From Ashinkailepas kermadecensis (taxonomy: Eukaryota; Arthropoda; Thecostraca; Neolepadidae), in the NCBI GenBank assembly GCA_034440615.1, contig JAOTOM010004145.1:124001-188000 (forward strand): a stretch of 64,000 bases of DNA, given 5' to 3'. Numbering within the stretch: position 1 is the first letter of the stretch; the number at the start of each line of letters is the position of its first letter. The translations under genes and the position numbers were made by a program. Below are positions 1-12,475 of this stretch, piece by piece. The notes under the pieces were generated by a model that worked only from the letters and a program-made list of their open reading frames with translations, was not told the origin of the DNA and did not search any database.

Positions 1-1140
1 GGTAGCGATATGGCGGCGCCGGGAGACAGAGACGCCGCCAGTCGGATAAGACCGGCCGCTGCCCACCACACGTCACCATCTATCCGGCTATCTGGCTATC
101 CGGCGGCCGTCCACTCTCTGACGGCGCACCCTTTCTGTGGTCCGACGGGGACGCCCACCGCCCGCCGCCATTTTCTGGCTGTGAAAAATGACAACTACTC
201 TTGTAATGATAACGGTAAAAGTACTTCCCGCGCAAACAGGGGAGTGAACCGAGCATTAGGCCCGGAATGCCGACAGATAATCGAACAAATAGTGTGCCTT
301 ATCGCCAGGATACAACAAATTAATCATGCGACCAGGCATCATGGCGAGAAATAAACGAGGCCTCCTCCCAGCCACCCGCTTTCCGCGCACCGAAAATAAG
401 CAGAATTCTTCGGCAAATTGACTGGGCTCTCGGCATGCCAGCACCCAGTCGACCTGGTGGCTGCGTCACCATCCCGCTGAGTTATGGCGGCCGCACATGG
501 AAGGTGGGATATATCATCACAAGAGACCACGTGGGGGTGACATCTCATTCTCTACCTTTAGAGGAGTCTCGACGCTGGCACACTGCCAGCCGCCTTCGCG
601 AGCCCGGTAATAAAAGGTGGGCGTTGGAAATCCCACCCGCACGCCCTGTGGCTCCCATTCACCATTCTGGCCACAATCAAACTCTTGATTAATTCAAAAG
701 GAGCCGGTGAAAGGACGAATTTTCGTAATTTCTTGGCCGGATGGAAGCCGACCGACGAAAACAAGCCGCTAGAGCGTCGGATCGTTTTCCGGTTCTGGCG
801 CGTCGGCCGAAGGAGCTGCGTCACCAGCGGCCGCCCATTACGCCAAGGTGCTAATCCTTTCCGTCTATAATGGCTTTCAGATACCGACGATATCCATGGG
901 AATCGGTCGTTGAGACAAATCCTTTCCATTTCGCTGACTATGAACGAGAACGAGCACCAACAGCCGTCGCCTGGCCGCCAAAAGCCAGGATGTGCCGCCG
1001 AACAGATGTGTGTTGCGGCGCAGTATACCAGAACAGGTGAAACACCTGCGTCACCACGTCTGAGCCAGCACACCATAGTTTTGAAATGCGATTGTCATCT
1101 GCTCCGAAACGACTCGACCCTCCAGATGTTGTGCTTGAAA
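1..1140. other. CpG-rich unique island, no gene recognised
   Basis: This is non-repetitive DNA of mixed composition with many CpG dinucleotides and short AT-rich patches. No open frame here looks like a known protein, and the longest frame (minus, about 172 codons at 558-1076) has no recognisable domain. It could be cis-regulatory or intronic sequence. The call rests on composition only. Confidence 0.4.
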
Positions 1141-1767
1141 TAATATATCGTGGCTATGCACATGTAGTTTTGTGAAAATCCATTCTGTGTAAATATGACA
1201 TACATCAACTTATGGAATGGAATAGATCGAACAGCGCACAGCTACAGTGATGACACTTACCGATCCATGAAACTAAGCTAGTATAGTAACTCATAGGAAC
1301 AGCTAGTGGTCAGATCATTACAGTAATGACGTGGTGTCAAATATTGAACCAATTTGGTCTGCATTGCCACACAGAATAGCTTAAGGAAAGTTGAGCTCAA
1401 TATCATCCTGGTCCATTTTGTATTTCCCTGGACGATACTACGTAAAACATATAGCACGGAAGTGAAAATTATCGCTGTAAATATCATACAATTATATAAC
1501 ATTACTACATGAAGGCATAAAACGTGACCAGTCAAATTATGTGCGGAAGAAAATGCACGTCAGAACCCCACAACGTAAAATACACAGTTCATAAAGAATG
1601 ATATTGCATGACAATTGTCCATTGCGTGACTTTTGGGAGCATACTTAATACGCCATGCACCTCCGAAGAGCACGGCCGTGGTGGATCCAACGCACTTTTT
1701 TAAATCCTATTCAACAAAGGCTCACCTCACGTCTCCCTTGGTGGTAGCCAGTAAGACGCCCTGATCA
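1141..1767. other. AT-rich unique spacer
   Basis: This is ordinary AT-rich unique sequence with no convincing frame, RNA gene or repeat. It separates the first island from the first minisatellite. Confidence 0.5.
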
Positions 1768-2640
1768 GCGCAGCACGAGCCATACCTACAGGCCACAACA
1801 CAACACGAGCCATACCTACAGGCCACAGCGCAGCACGAGCCATACCTACAGGCCACAGCGCAACACGAGCCATACCTACAGGCCACAGCACAACACCAGC
1901 CATACCTACAGGCCACAGCGCAACACGAGCCATACCTGCAGGCCACAGCGCAGCACGAGCCATACCTACAGGCCACAGCGCAACACGAGCCATACCTACA
2001 GGCCACAGCGCAACACGAGCCATACCTACAGGCCACAGCGCAGCACGAGCCATACCTACAGGCCACAGCGCAGCACGAGCCATACCTACAGGCCACAGCG
2101 CAGCACGAGCCATACCTACAGGCCACAGCGCAGCACGAGCCAAGCTACCAGGCCACAGCGCAGCACAGCCAACCTGGCACGCAGCACGAGCCATACCTAC
2201 AGGCACAGCGCAGCACGAGCCACCACAGCGCGCACGAGCCATACCTACAGGCCACAGCGCAGCACAGCCACTCAGGCCCGCGCGCACGAGCCATACCTAC
2301 AGGCCACAGCGCAGCACGGCCATCCTCAGGCCGAGCCACCACGCCACAGCAGCACGGCCCACAGGCCACCCGCCGCCATACCTACGCCACGCACACACAG
2401 CCATACCTAAGGCCACAGCGCAGCACGGCCTACCTCAGCCACAGCGCAGCACGAGCCATACCTACGGCCACGCGCCTACGGGCCACAGCGCAGCACGAGC
2501 CATACCTACAGGCCACAGCGCAGCACGAGCCATACCTACAGGCCACAGCGCAGCACGAGCCATACCTACAGGCCACAGCGCAGCACGAGCCATACCTACA
2601 GGCCACAGCGCAGCACGAGCCATACCTGCAGGCCACAGCG
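1768..2640. repeat. 30 bp minisatellite, about 28 units
   Basis: Tandem copies of a 30 bp unit built on GCACGAGCCATACCTACAGG followed by CCACAGCGCA. Units are near-identical at 1768-2140 and 2490-2640. Between about 2140 and 2470 they are broken by many small deletions. Because 30 is a multiple of three, long open frames appear on the minus strand (for example the repeat ACRYGSCCAV). These are by-products of the repeat, not genes. Each unit has TACCT/AGGTA once. Confidence 0.95.
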
Positions 2641-3867
2641 CGACTGGTTGCCCTCGTCCATTAATGTTGGAAGGTGCTGTGGCATCACTGATGAGCACGG
2701 GTTGTGCTAAGAGAACACACGTTCGCACACACCATATGCGCTACACGATCATGTTCCCATTTGCTTTAAAAAATCGACCCAAATCGCCATTCCCAAGTCC
2801 TTTCTTTCAGAACAGGAGTTTCTGTAAAAGAAAGTTATTAATGGGAATAAGGGAGGGATAAGCAGCAAGTGCAAACCTTCTGAACCTATTATTAAATCTG
2901 GCGAGGAAGTACTAAGTTCAACCGAGGCATCCTGTGACCAGAACGAAAAATGCTACTTTTTGTGGAAAATTCCCATTGCCACTTCCCCATTGCAAAAAAA
3001 CGATTATTAATGGATGCGTGATGGACATATTGAAACCGGCTACATCTGCATGTTATTTGCATTGCATTGCATTGCATGTTTTACGACTAGTTCCTTATTC
3101 GGGATAAAGTTGCTGAAGTCAACCTTGGACACCCTTGCAAGCAAACAGCGGTACATATGTGGAACGCAGCATTGGTTGATTAACGAAACAGCTGGTATCT
3201 TTTCCAGACAAGACTTCGCACCGGCGGTTGATCTGGAACGAGGTGCAATCCTAAAAAATACCCGGAAACACCCTTTTGCAGGTGCAGTCACATTCCAAGA
3301 ACGCAAGACTTGTATAGACTACGAGATGTTGACTCATGTGATTTGCCGCTTAATTGCTTGTTGAAATACTCTGGCTATATTTTGAGGCTACTCAGAGCTG
3401 CTGATATGTGCCCGGAATTTGCCTCCTTGTTGTGCTATTCATCACATAAAACCGCATTTGCTTAAGTCTAAAAAAATGATTGCGCAACTACAGGGAAACA
3501 TTACCTGGTAAATTAAATCTTACTGATAATTAATGAAGCCTTTATTAAAGTGGGCTACCTCTAGTTAAAAACAGTGTTGTTACGGGCGACAACCAGTGAA
3601 TAGCGACATAATCGGCTCGGGCCGGGACACTAAAGCTGGTCATGCTCCTCCGATCACGTGAGATTTGCCCACGCGTCCACATGGCCGAGTGAGACATTCC
3701 ATGTACCCACAGTATGTCGGCGAGCCAATTTTCCCCAGCAGTCAGCGTCAATGGGCGGAGGTGTTCGGTCAAATGACGACATCGTCCGATGGAACGAGTC
3801 CCGCAAGATCACCTGAACGGATCCCCATCGAGAACCGACAGTCGTCCGTCGTCACCAATCCAGTTAT
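2641..3867. other. Unique spacer with a short TGCAT run
   Basis: This is mostly AT-rich unique DNA. A small pentamer run (repeated TTGCA) lies at about 3057-3078. Small frames of up to about 116 codons (plus, 3014-3364) show no recognisable domain or splice-supported structure. I see no gene. Confidence 0.4.
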
Positions 3868-4530
3868 TCTGGCCACCGGCCCTGATATCCTGGTCACCCG
3901 TTCTGCTATCCTGGTCTCCGGTCCTGACATCCTGGCCACCGGTCCTTATATCCTGGTCTCCGGTCCTGATATCCTGGTCACCGGTCATGATATCCTGGTC
4001 TCCGGTCCTGCTATCCTGGTCTCCGGTCCTGACATCCTGGCCACCGGTCCTTATATCCTGGTCACCGGTCCTGATATCCTGGTTACCGGTCATGATATCC
4101 TGGTCTCCGGTCATGATATCCTGGTCTCCGGTCCTGCTATCCTGGTCTCTGGTCCTGACATCCTGGCCACCGGTCCTTATATCCTGGTCACCGGCCTGAT
4201 GTCCTGGCAACTGGACCTGATATCCTGGTTACCGTTCCCGATAGCCTAGCCGCCGTCCTGGTCTCCCGGCCACCGGACCTGATATCCTGGTCACCGGTCC
4301 TGATGTCCTGGTCACCGGTTCTGATGCTCTGGTCACCGGCCTGATGTCCTGGCCACCAGCCCTGATATCCTGGCCGCCGTCCTGGTCTCCCGGCCACCGG
4401 ACCTGATATTCCAGTCGCTGACCATGATATCCTGGCCATCGACGCTGCAATCCCAGTCACGGATCCTAATGTCATGGCTATCGGTTCTGATATCCTGGGC
4501 ATTGGTCCTGATCTTCTGGTCAATCACACT
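3868..4530. repeat. 21 bp minisatellite, about 30 units, decaying rightward
   Basis: The unit is ATATCCTGGTCACCGGTCCTG with variants (GTCTCC for GTCACC, CATGAT for CCTGAT). It is well conserved at 3868-4200, drifts to 4530, and faint relics continue to about 4770. With a 7-codon period it is open in several frames on both strands (for example ILVSGPD on plus, TGDQDIR on minus). The lack of codon bias and the openness of opposite frames argue against translation. Confidence 0.95.
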
Positions 4531-4769
4531 AGTTCACGGGTATCGATCTTCTGATTAGGGGAGATGCTTTCCTGATCATCCATTCTGGCCACCTGACTTT
4601 CCGTTTTGAGTTTGCCGTCACCGAATGTCGTCCTTTGGTTGCACATCCTGACCTCATGATGATCGGTCTTGACCTGGCTATCGCTCCTAATCTCCTGCTT
4701 ACCAATTATGGGGACCTAATCACCGGTACTGACATCCTGGCGATCGTTCCTGGTCTCCTGGCCATTGGT

Positions 4770-5232
4770 TCCGATCCCCTAGGGTTGCCGGTGCTGGACT
4801 CAGGACTATTTGTCCTGACTTCCTGGTCGCCGGTCTCGGTGCTCTTGTCCCGGTTTTCTTGGTCTTCTCGGTCGTGTTCATCGTCCGCCCGCTGCAAATT
4901 CCCTGCATATTGCAACACCACACACGCCGTATCTTGCATCTTACACGTGCACGGAATCCGAGTCAGCTGATACCGCGAACGTCCGCACCACCTGCTCCCG
5001 GCGCGCCAGGGCTGTTTCGCGGCCATTTCCCCAGTCTATTTGGTGTCTATGTCTATTCCACGTGTCTATTGCACAGCGTGTTCGGACGAATCGTGCACAT
5101 CGACACCATCTTTCTGTCGCCCATGCGGCGACACCGCGGCACATGCCACGCTGGGCACGCCGCTTCCAGCCAGTGCAGACCTGTTCGTGGCTGGGTGCTG
5201 CTATCCACACGGTTGACCGGCGAGCTGGTGGT
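4770..5232. other. Unique, moderately GC-rich spacer
   Basis: This unique sequence lies between the 21 bp and 47 bp arrays. Overlapping frames on both strands are short and unlike known proteins. No RNA or regulatory feature could be supported. Confidence 0.35.
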
Positions 5233-5660
5233 CAGATAGCCGGCCCTGTCCGGGAGCTGGCCTGGACGGCCGCGTGTGTCAGATAGCCGGCCCCGTCCGT
5301 GAGCTGGCCTGGACGGCCGCGTGTGTCAGATAGCCGGCCCCGTCCGTGAGGTGGCCTGGACGGGGTGTGGGATAGCCGGCCCTGTCCGTGAGCTGGCCTG
5401 GACGGCCGCGTGTGTCAGATAGCCGGCCCTGTCCGTGAGCTGGCCTGGACGGCCGCGTGTGTCAGATAGCCGGCCCCGTCCGTGAGCTGGCCTGGACGGC
5501 CGCGTGTGTCAGATAGCCGGCCCCGTCCGTGAGCTGGCCTGGACGGCTGCGTGTGTCAGATAGCCGGCCCTGTCCGTGAGCTGGCCTGGACGGCCGCGTG
5601 TGTCAGATAGCCGGCCCCGTCCGTGAGCTGGCCTGGACGGCCGCGTGTGTCAGATAGCCG
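5233..5660. repeat. 47 bp minisatellite, about 9 units
   Basis: The unit starts CAGATAGCCGGCCCCGTCCG, continues TGAGCTGGCCTGGACGGCC and ends GCGTGTGT. Unit starts at 5233 and 5280 give a 47 bp period. Units differ mainly by C/T at GGCCC(C/T)GTCC. One unit around 5348-5370 is shortened. It is GC-rich and CpG-rich. Confidence 0.95.
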
Positions 5661-6327
5661 GGCAATAGAAAACACTCGGCCGGTCGGAGGGCCCATTCGC
5701 CGCTGGAAATCCTCTAATGCCTTCATCCTGTATGCCGGTACCGTCTCTGGCTGCAATTAATTCGCCCGTAAAAGATAAATCGAGCACAGTGACACGGAAA
5801 AGGTGTTACCTATCCCCACCTCGTCTCAATAGCCCATCAGCACGGTTTTTCGGTATCTGGGGCGTCGGAGCGTTGCCAGTAAAGGCCGCGCTGCTCGAGA
5901 GGGTACCTGGCGGAGACAGGCTCCTCTCCAAGACGTCACCTCGACAGAGCCTCAGCGCCATTACGGTTTGCATATAACCGCCTCGAGCACGTCGTCGGCG
6001 GGTGAAAAATTACACGCCCAGTAATAAAAGGCAAACGTGCACCTTTAAAAATTACACCCCATTTACAACTCATCGTTTAATTCAGTCCGACCGCGTGCAT
6101 CTAATTGCCGTCGTCGTTTCCAATTGGAAATATATGGCGGGCGTAATTCTCCCCAAGTGACGGATAAATGGAGTGGGTCATGTGAAGAGGCGGGCGGCTG
6201 CCAACGCGCGGTGGCCGGCCGCCGCCTAATTAATGCTCGGCCGGCGACGCTGCGGCGACCACTGATGACGACAGGTGGGAGGTGGCCGCACGTCAGCGTC
6301 ACCAGGCGTCATCGCCACTGCGTCACA
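5661..6327. other. CpG-rich unique island
   Basis: Unique sequence with CpG-rich blocks interleaved with homeodomain-like AT cores (TAATTAAT, ATTTAA, AATAAAAG). This texture is common in developmental-gene regulatory DNA. No protein similarity was recognised. Regulatory function is inferred from texture only. Confidence 0.3.
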
Positions 6328-6351
6328 CACACGCACACACATACACACCCG
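6328..6351. repeat. Short (CA)n microsatellite
   Basis: An imperfect CACACA run immediately before the 33 bp array. Confidence 0.8.
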
Positions 6352-6388
6352 GCCGGGCATTGGCACGCAGCCGGCCGCGACGGCGGCC

Positions 6389-6830
6389 CGCTGAGCGAGC
6401 CGAGCGAGGCGCACAACGAGCCACACAGCGAGCCGAGCGAGGCGTACAGCGAGCCACACAGCGAGCCGAGCGAGGTGCACAGCGAGCCACACAGCGAGCC
6501 GAGCGAGGCGTACAGCGAGCCGAGCGAGGTGCACAGCGAGCCACACAGCGAGCCGAGCGAGGCGTACAGCGAGCCACACAGCGAGCCGAGCGAGGTGCAC
6601 AGCGAGCCACACAGCGAGCCGAGCGAGGCGCACAACGAGCCACACAGCGAGCCGAGCGAGGCGTACAGCGAGCCACACAGCGAGCCGAGCGAGGCGCACA
6701 ACGAGCCACACAGCGAGCCGAGCGAGGCGCACAACGAGCCACACAGCGAACCACACAGCGAGCTGAGCGAGGCGCACAGCGAGCCACACAGCGAGCTGAG
6801 GGAGGCGCACAGCGAACCGAGAGCGATCGG
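6389..6830. repeat. 33 bp minisatellite, about 13 units
   Basis: The unit is built from GAGCCGAGCGAGGCG followed by TACAGC or CACAAC, then GAGCCACACAGC. Some units lack one 12 bp sub-block, showing nested sub-repeats of GAGC. The 33 bp period keeps frames open on both strands (SEPSEAYSEPH on plus, RLARLAVWLAV on minus), which explains the apparent 200-300 codon frames. No independent evidence of coding. Confidence 0.95.
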
Positions 6831-8214
6831 AGGCCAGAAGTGTCGGCCGGAGCCGACTGGTGCGGCGAGGCGGGGGCGCGCCCGGACCGGCCGGACCGGC
6901 CGGACCGGACCACCAACCTGCGCGGGTCACAGCCACAGTCGACATCGCCTGACCACCAACCTGCGCGGGTCACAGCCACAGTCGGCTCGCCAGCGCCGCG
7001 CACGCTTTTTAGAGACGTCTTTCAAGGCTGTTTGTGCTCTTGGTTTTCGTGTTCACTTAGCGAGTTAACTGGCTAATCTGGCTTTGTCAGTACCAGGCTC
7101 CCCCAGCCCCGAACCACGCAATACACCCATTCCGACACGGGATTATCAACAGTGGGTATTTCACGGGCCTGTGCTGCTGCTTTTACAAGGTGGTTGTCTT
7201 CCTAGCTAAGCAACTCAGACGTGGACAAGACAACACAGGATAGAAGCAATTTCCAATGATTGCAACCAGCAGGAAAGGACGAGCACCTCAACATAGGCGT
7301 TCCACCTGGACTCTAAAAATAGCAATGCATGGGCATAGCACACGTGAAAATAGCACCAATGCAAGGCTAGTGGATATACAGTTACGGACGTGCTATAATC
7401 GATAGCAGCGTAAGCTAAGCTCCCAACATGCGACACAACGTTTGGGAAAAACAATGCATCTATCACAAGATGCAAGCAGGTGAATAAGCCTGCAGTCATC
7501 TCGAGATTCGTTTCAACCGCATACGCATCGGGAGATTGCTGCGACCGAGAGTGGCCACCGTAATGCATGCGGCCATGCTACCGATCAAACCCTCCACCAA
7601 TCGACACCAAGCATTTCACGCCTGAAGCTGGGAACGCATCAACTTGATCGGCATCGCTTGGCACATTAAACCCAGACACTAATATTGATCCTCATCAAAC
7701 ACCGCCGAAGTCCAGGTCGGAAAGACAAAGGGACCACGTCAGAGGTGATCAGTCGGACCACGTCCAGAGGTGATGTTTTTTTCCGTGGGAAACAAATAAA
7801 CAGCACTGTTCGTGCTAATCGGCAACGTGGCGAGCAAGTGCATACCCGATTAGCCGTGTCTGCCCGATTGGTTCGTATCTACCCTGCCAGCTCGTATCTA
7901 CCCTACCATACCCGACCAGCTACCTCTACTCTATATCGATCTGCCCTCATAGCCCATCCAGCACGGGCTGACAAATTCCACACTCACCAACCACCTTTCC
8001 ACCCGGCTTCCACGAACAAAGACCGCCGAGTGTTTACACCAAAACATCGCCAAGTGTTTATACCAAAACATGGCGGAGAGGCGTGCCAGCGTGATGAGGT
8101 GATGATCGGTATTCGATAAAAATTGGTAATCGGTAACTCCTGACGGTCGTCTCGAGACCAGGCGTGACACACGATTATGAGCCACAACGCCGCTACACCC
8201 AGAATGCAGTCAGG
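6831..8214. other. Unique sequence, island then AT-rich spacer
   Basis: The first part (6831-7010) is GC-rich with a near-exact two-copy repeat (ACCAACCTGCGCGGGTCACA at about 6912 and 6952). The rest is mixed unique DNA. No recognisable gene. Confidence 0.4.
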
Positions 8215-8958
8215 ATCAACGCGTGTTTACACCCGACACGTGCAAGTGTAACGATAGGGTGGATGTCTGGTGTTATTATACCGGTCTGGTGTTATTGTAC
8301 CGGACACGTGCAAGTGTAACGATAGCATGGATGTCTGGTGTTATTATACCGGCCTGGCGTTGTTACACCGGACACGTGCAAGTGTAACGATAGGGTGGAT
8401 GTCTGGTGTTATTATACCGGTCTAGTGTTGTTGTACCGAGCACATGCAAGTGTAACGATAGGGTGGATGTCTGGTGTTATTATACCGGTCTAGTGTTGTT
8501 GTACCGAGCACATGCAAGTGTAACGGTAGGGTGGATGTCTGGTGTTATTATACCGGTCTAGTGTTGTTGTACCGAGCACATGCAAGTGTAACGATAGCAT
8601 GGATGTCTGGTGTTATTATACCGGTCTAGTGTTGTTGTACCGGGCACGTGCAAGTGTAACGATAGGGTGGATGTCTGGTGTTATTATACCGGTCTAGTGT
8701 TGTTGTACCGGGCACGTGCAAGTGTAACGGAAGGGTGGATGTCTGGTGTTATTATACCGGTCTGGTGTTGTTGTACCGGGCACGTGCAAGTGTAACGGAA
8801 GGGTGGATGTCTGGTGTTATTATACCGGTCTGGTGTTGTTGTACCGGGCACGTGCAAGTGTAACGGAAGGGCGGATGTCTGGTGTTATTATACCGGTCTG
8901 GTGTTGTTGTACCGGGCACGTGCAAGTGTAACGATAGGGCGGATGTCTGGTGTTATTA
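8215..8958. repeat. 68 bp minisatellite, about 11 units
   Basis: The 68 bp unit contains GATGTCTGGTGTTATTATAC, then CGGTCTAGTGTTGTTGTACC, then GGGCACGTGCAAGTGTAACG. Identical frames restart at 8610, 8678 and 8746, confirming the period. The later units contain the palindrome GCACGTGC, an E-box type CACGTG core; several earlier units have the variant GAGCACATGC. Confidence 0.95.
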
Positions 8959-11299
8959 TGTAGGACATGGGGTCATCACCTGTCATGCACCATCGCAAGA
9001 CCTGATGATTTTGCCGTCCAAAAATGCACTACGGAGGAGAGGAGGATCCTCTCAGCGTATCGCACCTCATGCAGCTCGAACTGCAAAAGACACATACCCA
9101 GGGGTGCCAGGTCGACTAAAAATTGTGTACTACAAAATCATTGGTGGCATCCCGGGTTAAGCCAAATAAATGGAAAATAAAGGTCCTGACATGAAAATAA
9201 TATGGTCGCTTTACAATGTTCCATCTGGCTTCCACAAAGGTGGGTGCCTCATCAAGTGCAGACAAGGCTAAGTCAAAATGTCGCCATCGATGTAAGGCAT
9301 CGATAGTAAAACTGAAGCACCTGAGATGATTGAAGCTCTGCAAATTTCGGACGCGAAATCTATCGATGGAAAACCTCAACAATGCGACACTAGGATAACA
9401 ACATGACTCAGAAAGTCTTCCGACAAGACCTCGACATGGCCTCGCTTGGAACACGACGAAATTCAAGACTGCGGCGTACGGACCACTTGGCGGTGAGGAA
9501 ACAAACAAGAGCGCAATCACCTCATCAGTGTAACTCGACGCCCACCTGGGCTCGAAGCCCCGGCGATAAGACCGTGCGCGTCCTGGCCTCTCGGCACAGA
9601 CGACTACATCAACAAACAGTGCCAACAGCGCAAGAGGGCGCGCTTTTTGCGTCGGCCATTCGTGACGCGTTTCGGAGCGACACGGCCACCAGGTGGCGCA
9701 CAGGTTGGCCGGCCTTGTCGAGGCACAAAGTGACGCCCTCGGCCGCCAGGGCCGCGTGAGGGTTGGTGGACGGCCCGTGCGATGCGCCGTGTTCCAAGTG
9801 GAAACGCGGCAGGCAATCCGCGACAGAGGTAGCGAAAAAAATTGATGTCCACGTTTTTCCGTGTTGCAAAACAGCCGGCGCCTGGACGGACTCCGGACAG
9901 TCGGCGTCAGAAAAACAGCACGCTGTTATCTCACAGTTTATAAGGCGTGTAGCGCGCGCAGCAGCCTCTTGACACACTGTTTGTAGCACGTGGCACAGCA
10001 GATTTTCATAAAGCGGGAGTTATGACCTGTGTTTGTCATACGGCTTTTTTCTCCACTCCATTCGACAGCAGTGGCTCGGTCTGTTATTGCAAGCGGTCGT
10101 CCTTTAATCAGCTAACCGCGGAAACACGTCTGGTTTTGCTCCGGCTCTGCCGAGACCGCGGCACAAACTAAACAGACACCTACTCACGACACAGCACCAT
10201 TTCTCAACGGCCATCCAGGAAATGAATGACGCATTCCGCCAGCCACACTGGATTTTATCACGCCAACTTCGCCAACGGTAACCCTGCTTAGCGTTGCAGA
10301 AACGCCGCTGCAGAACGCAGACAAATACGGCGTCTACGCTCGGAGAGTCGCCGCAGTTGTCTGAGCAGAAAAGATTCCGATAGGCGGTGTCAGACCCATT
10401 TCCGGACCGATCGCGGATAGAAAGCTGCCAACTAGTTGGTTGAGCGCCCCGTCTCGTTTCAACACACCGCTCTATATTTTCTGCATTGTTCTACCGACTG
10501 CGGCGGGTGTTATTTTCTGCCGTGTTTCTCTCCGCCGGGAGTTTTATTTCCCTGTTTATGTCCCCATTTCATTTGGTCGACGTTTGTCACGGAGTATTAC
10601 ACAAGTCACATTAGCTTGAGCGGAGAAACAATACAGCGTTAGCCGCATGACTGTGCAGGCATTAACTTGTGGCCCCGTCCCAACGGAGCAGCCGCCAAAC
10701 AAAGGTGGGCACGTTCTCATAAAGACGCACGAAGTTAAACAACGACCGGTCGTGTCAGCTAGTCACGCCGGTTTAACAGTCACCAGCAAAAAGCGTGCCC
10801 CAATGCACCGTACATCACCGCGCTAGTCTCTACACCCGACACAATTCGCCTCTCTCTCTCTCTCTCCCCTCTCCCACCTCTTTCCTCCGTCTCCAGCTTC
10901 ATCGGTCGAGGAAAAAATCGCGCCCCCTGTCGCTAGTCACTGAATCTCGGCGGCGAATCCGTGTCGACCAGTTCATTTGAAAGCGAATGCCTGCGCTGGG
11001 CCATAAATTGGCGGGGGCAGCAGGTCGGTGGCGGTCCCAGGGCGCTCGTTACTCGACCAGCAGTCGCGCCGCAGTGGTGACGCCCACCTGGACGCCGTCG
11101 CCGCCGCTCCGCCGCGTCACAATCGATTATGGCCGACGCCTAATCGACGGCAATAACGGTGCGCACCGACCGTGCGGCTAAGGAGGCAACACGCGAGCAG
11201 CGGCTGGCCGTACTGAGGGTGAGAAATGGGCCGTGCCCCGCGGCGAGCCGTCACTGGTCTGTCGCCGTCACTTGCAGCGAATCCCGACCGCCATCGCGA
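8959..11299. other. Unique region with CpG-rich island (about 9550-11250)
   Basis: Unique DNA; the CpG-rich part begins near 9550. A (CT)n tract lies at 10851-10866. Frames up to 169 codons occur but opposite strands are equally open, and I recognise no domain. It could be regulatory DNA or contain unrecognised exons. Confidence 0.35.
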
Positions 11300-11450
11300 C
11301 ACCGCCACCGTGTCTGAGGAACACGGTCCGTCACTGTGACCCTGCCACCGTGTCTGAGGAACACGATCCGTCACTGTGACCCTGCCACCGTGTCTGAGGA
11401 ACACGGTCCGTCACTGTGACCCTGCCACCGTGTCTGAGGAATGGTGGCAG
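11300..11450. repeat. 40 bp minisatellite, about 4 units
   Basis: Units begin GCCACCGTGTCTGAGGAACA at 11304, 11344, 11384 and 11424. They share GTCACTGTGACCCT and belong to the same repeat lineage as the array starting at 11520. Confidence 0.9.
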
Positions 11451-11519
11451 GGTCACGCCGGTTTAACAGTCACCAGCATCGGTCATCGGGCAACATTGAC
11501 AGTCATCGGGCAACATTGA

Positions 11520-12225
11520 CCGCTACCATGACCCTGCCACCGTGTCTGAGGAACACGGTCCGTTACCGTGACCCTGCCACCGTGACAGAGGAATATTGAC
11601 CGCCACCGTGACCCTGCCACCGTGACAGAGGAACATTGACCGCCACCGTGACCCTGCCACCGTGACAGAGGAATATTGACCGCCACCGTGACCCTGCCAC
11701 CGCGACGGGGGACACGTATCGCTACCGTAACTGGAGAACACAGGCTGCCACCGTGACCTCACCACCGTGACAGGGGCACGGGTTGCCACCGTGACTGGAG
11801 ACCACGGACCGCCACAGTGACTGGAGAACACGTGCCACCACTGTGGCCGGGGGCACGGGTCGTCACCATGACTGGAGAATCTGGCCACTGTGACCGGGGG
11901 CGTGACCGCCATTGTGGCTACGTGGCACGGGTCGTCACCGTGACTGGAGGACACGGACCGTCACCGTGACCTGACCACCGTGACCGGCAGACACGGGTCG
12001 TCACCATGACTGGAGAATCTGGCCACTGTGACCGGGGGCATGACCGCCATTGTGGCTGCGTGGCACGGGTCGTCACCGTGACTGGAGGACACGGACCGTC
12101 ACCGTGACCTGACCACCGTGACCGGCAGACACGGGTCGTCACCGTGACTGGAGGACACGGACCGTCACCGTGACCTGACCACCGTGACCTGACCACCGTG
12201 ACCGGCAGACACGGGTCGCCACCTG
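11520..12225. repeat. GTGACC-rich composite minisatellite
   Basis: The first part (11520-11705) has 40 bp units with CGTGACCCTGCCACCGTGAC. The rest (11706-12225) mixes related units of about 26-66 bp around CACCGTGACTGGAG, GACACGGACCGTCACC and GTGACCTGACCACC. A block of about 130 bp containing CATTGTGGCTRCGTGGCACG is duplicated (about 11870-11990 and 11995-12120). Confidence 0.9.
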
Positions 12226-12302
12226 TCGGCAATGGTCGCCCACCACCGGCTCCGCCTACCAGGCCCACCAGGTCTAATTTGTGTGTCATCCTGCATCATG
12301 CG

Positions 12303-12475
12303 AGAGCGGCGCTGTCGAGCGGCGCTGTCGAGCGGAGCTGTCGAGCGGCGCTGTCGAGCGGAGCTGTCGAGCGGAGCTGTCGAGCGGCGCTGTCGAGCGG
12401 CGCTGTCGAGCGGCGCTGTCGAGCAGAGCTGTCGAGCGGCGCTGTCGAGCGGCGCTGTCGAGCGGCGCTGTCGGC
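12303..12475. repeat. 13 bp minisatellite, about 13 units
   Basis: The unit is GAGCGGCGCTGTC with an A variant (GAGCGGAGCTGTC). As 13 is not a multiple of three, all three frames rotate through the same peptide (VERRCRAALSSGA), which shows the frames are artefacts of the repeat. Confidence 0.95.

Noticed and set aside
1278..1535. 85-codon minus frame with a hydrophobic stretch, possible small membrane protein
   Set aside because: AT-rich chance frame with no family, no splice signals checked and no neighbouring coding evidence.
6124..7076. Frames of 226-314 codons with SEPSEA-type repeats
   Set aside because: Product of the 33 bp array; four frames on both strands are open over the same DNA.
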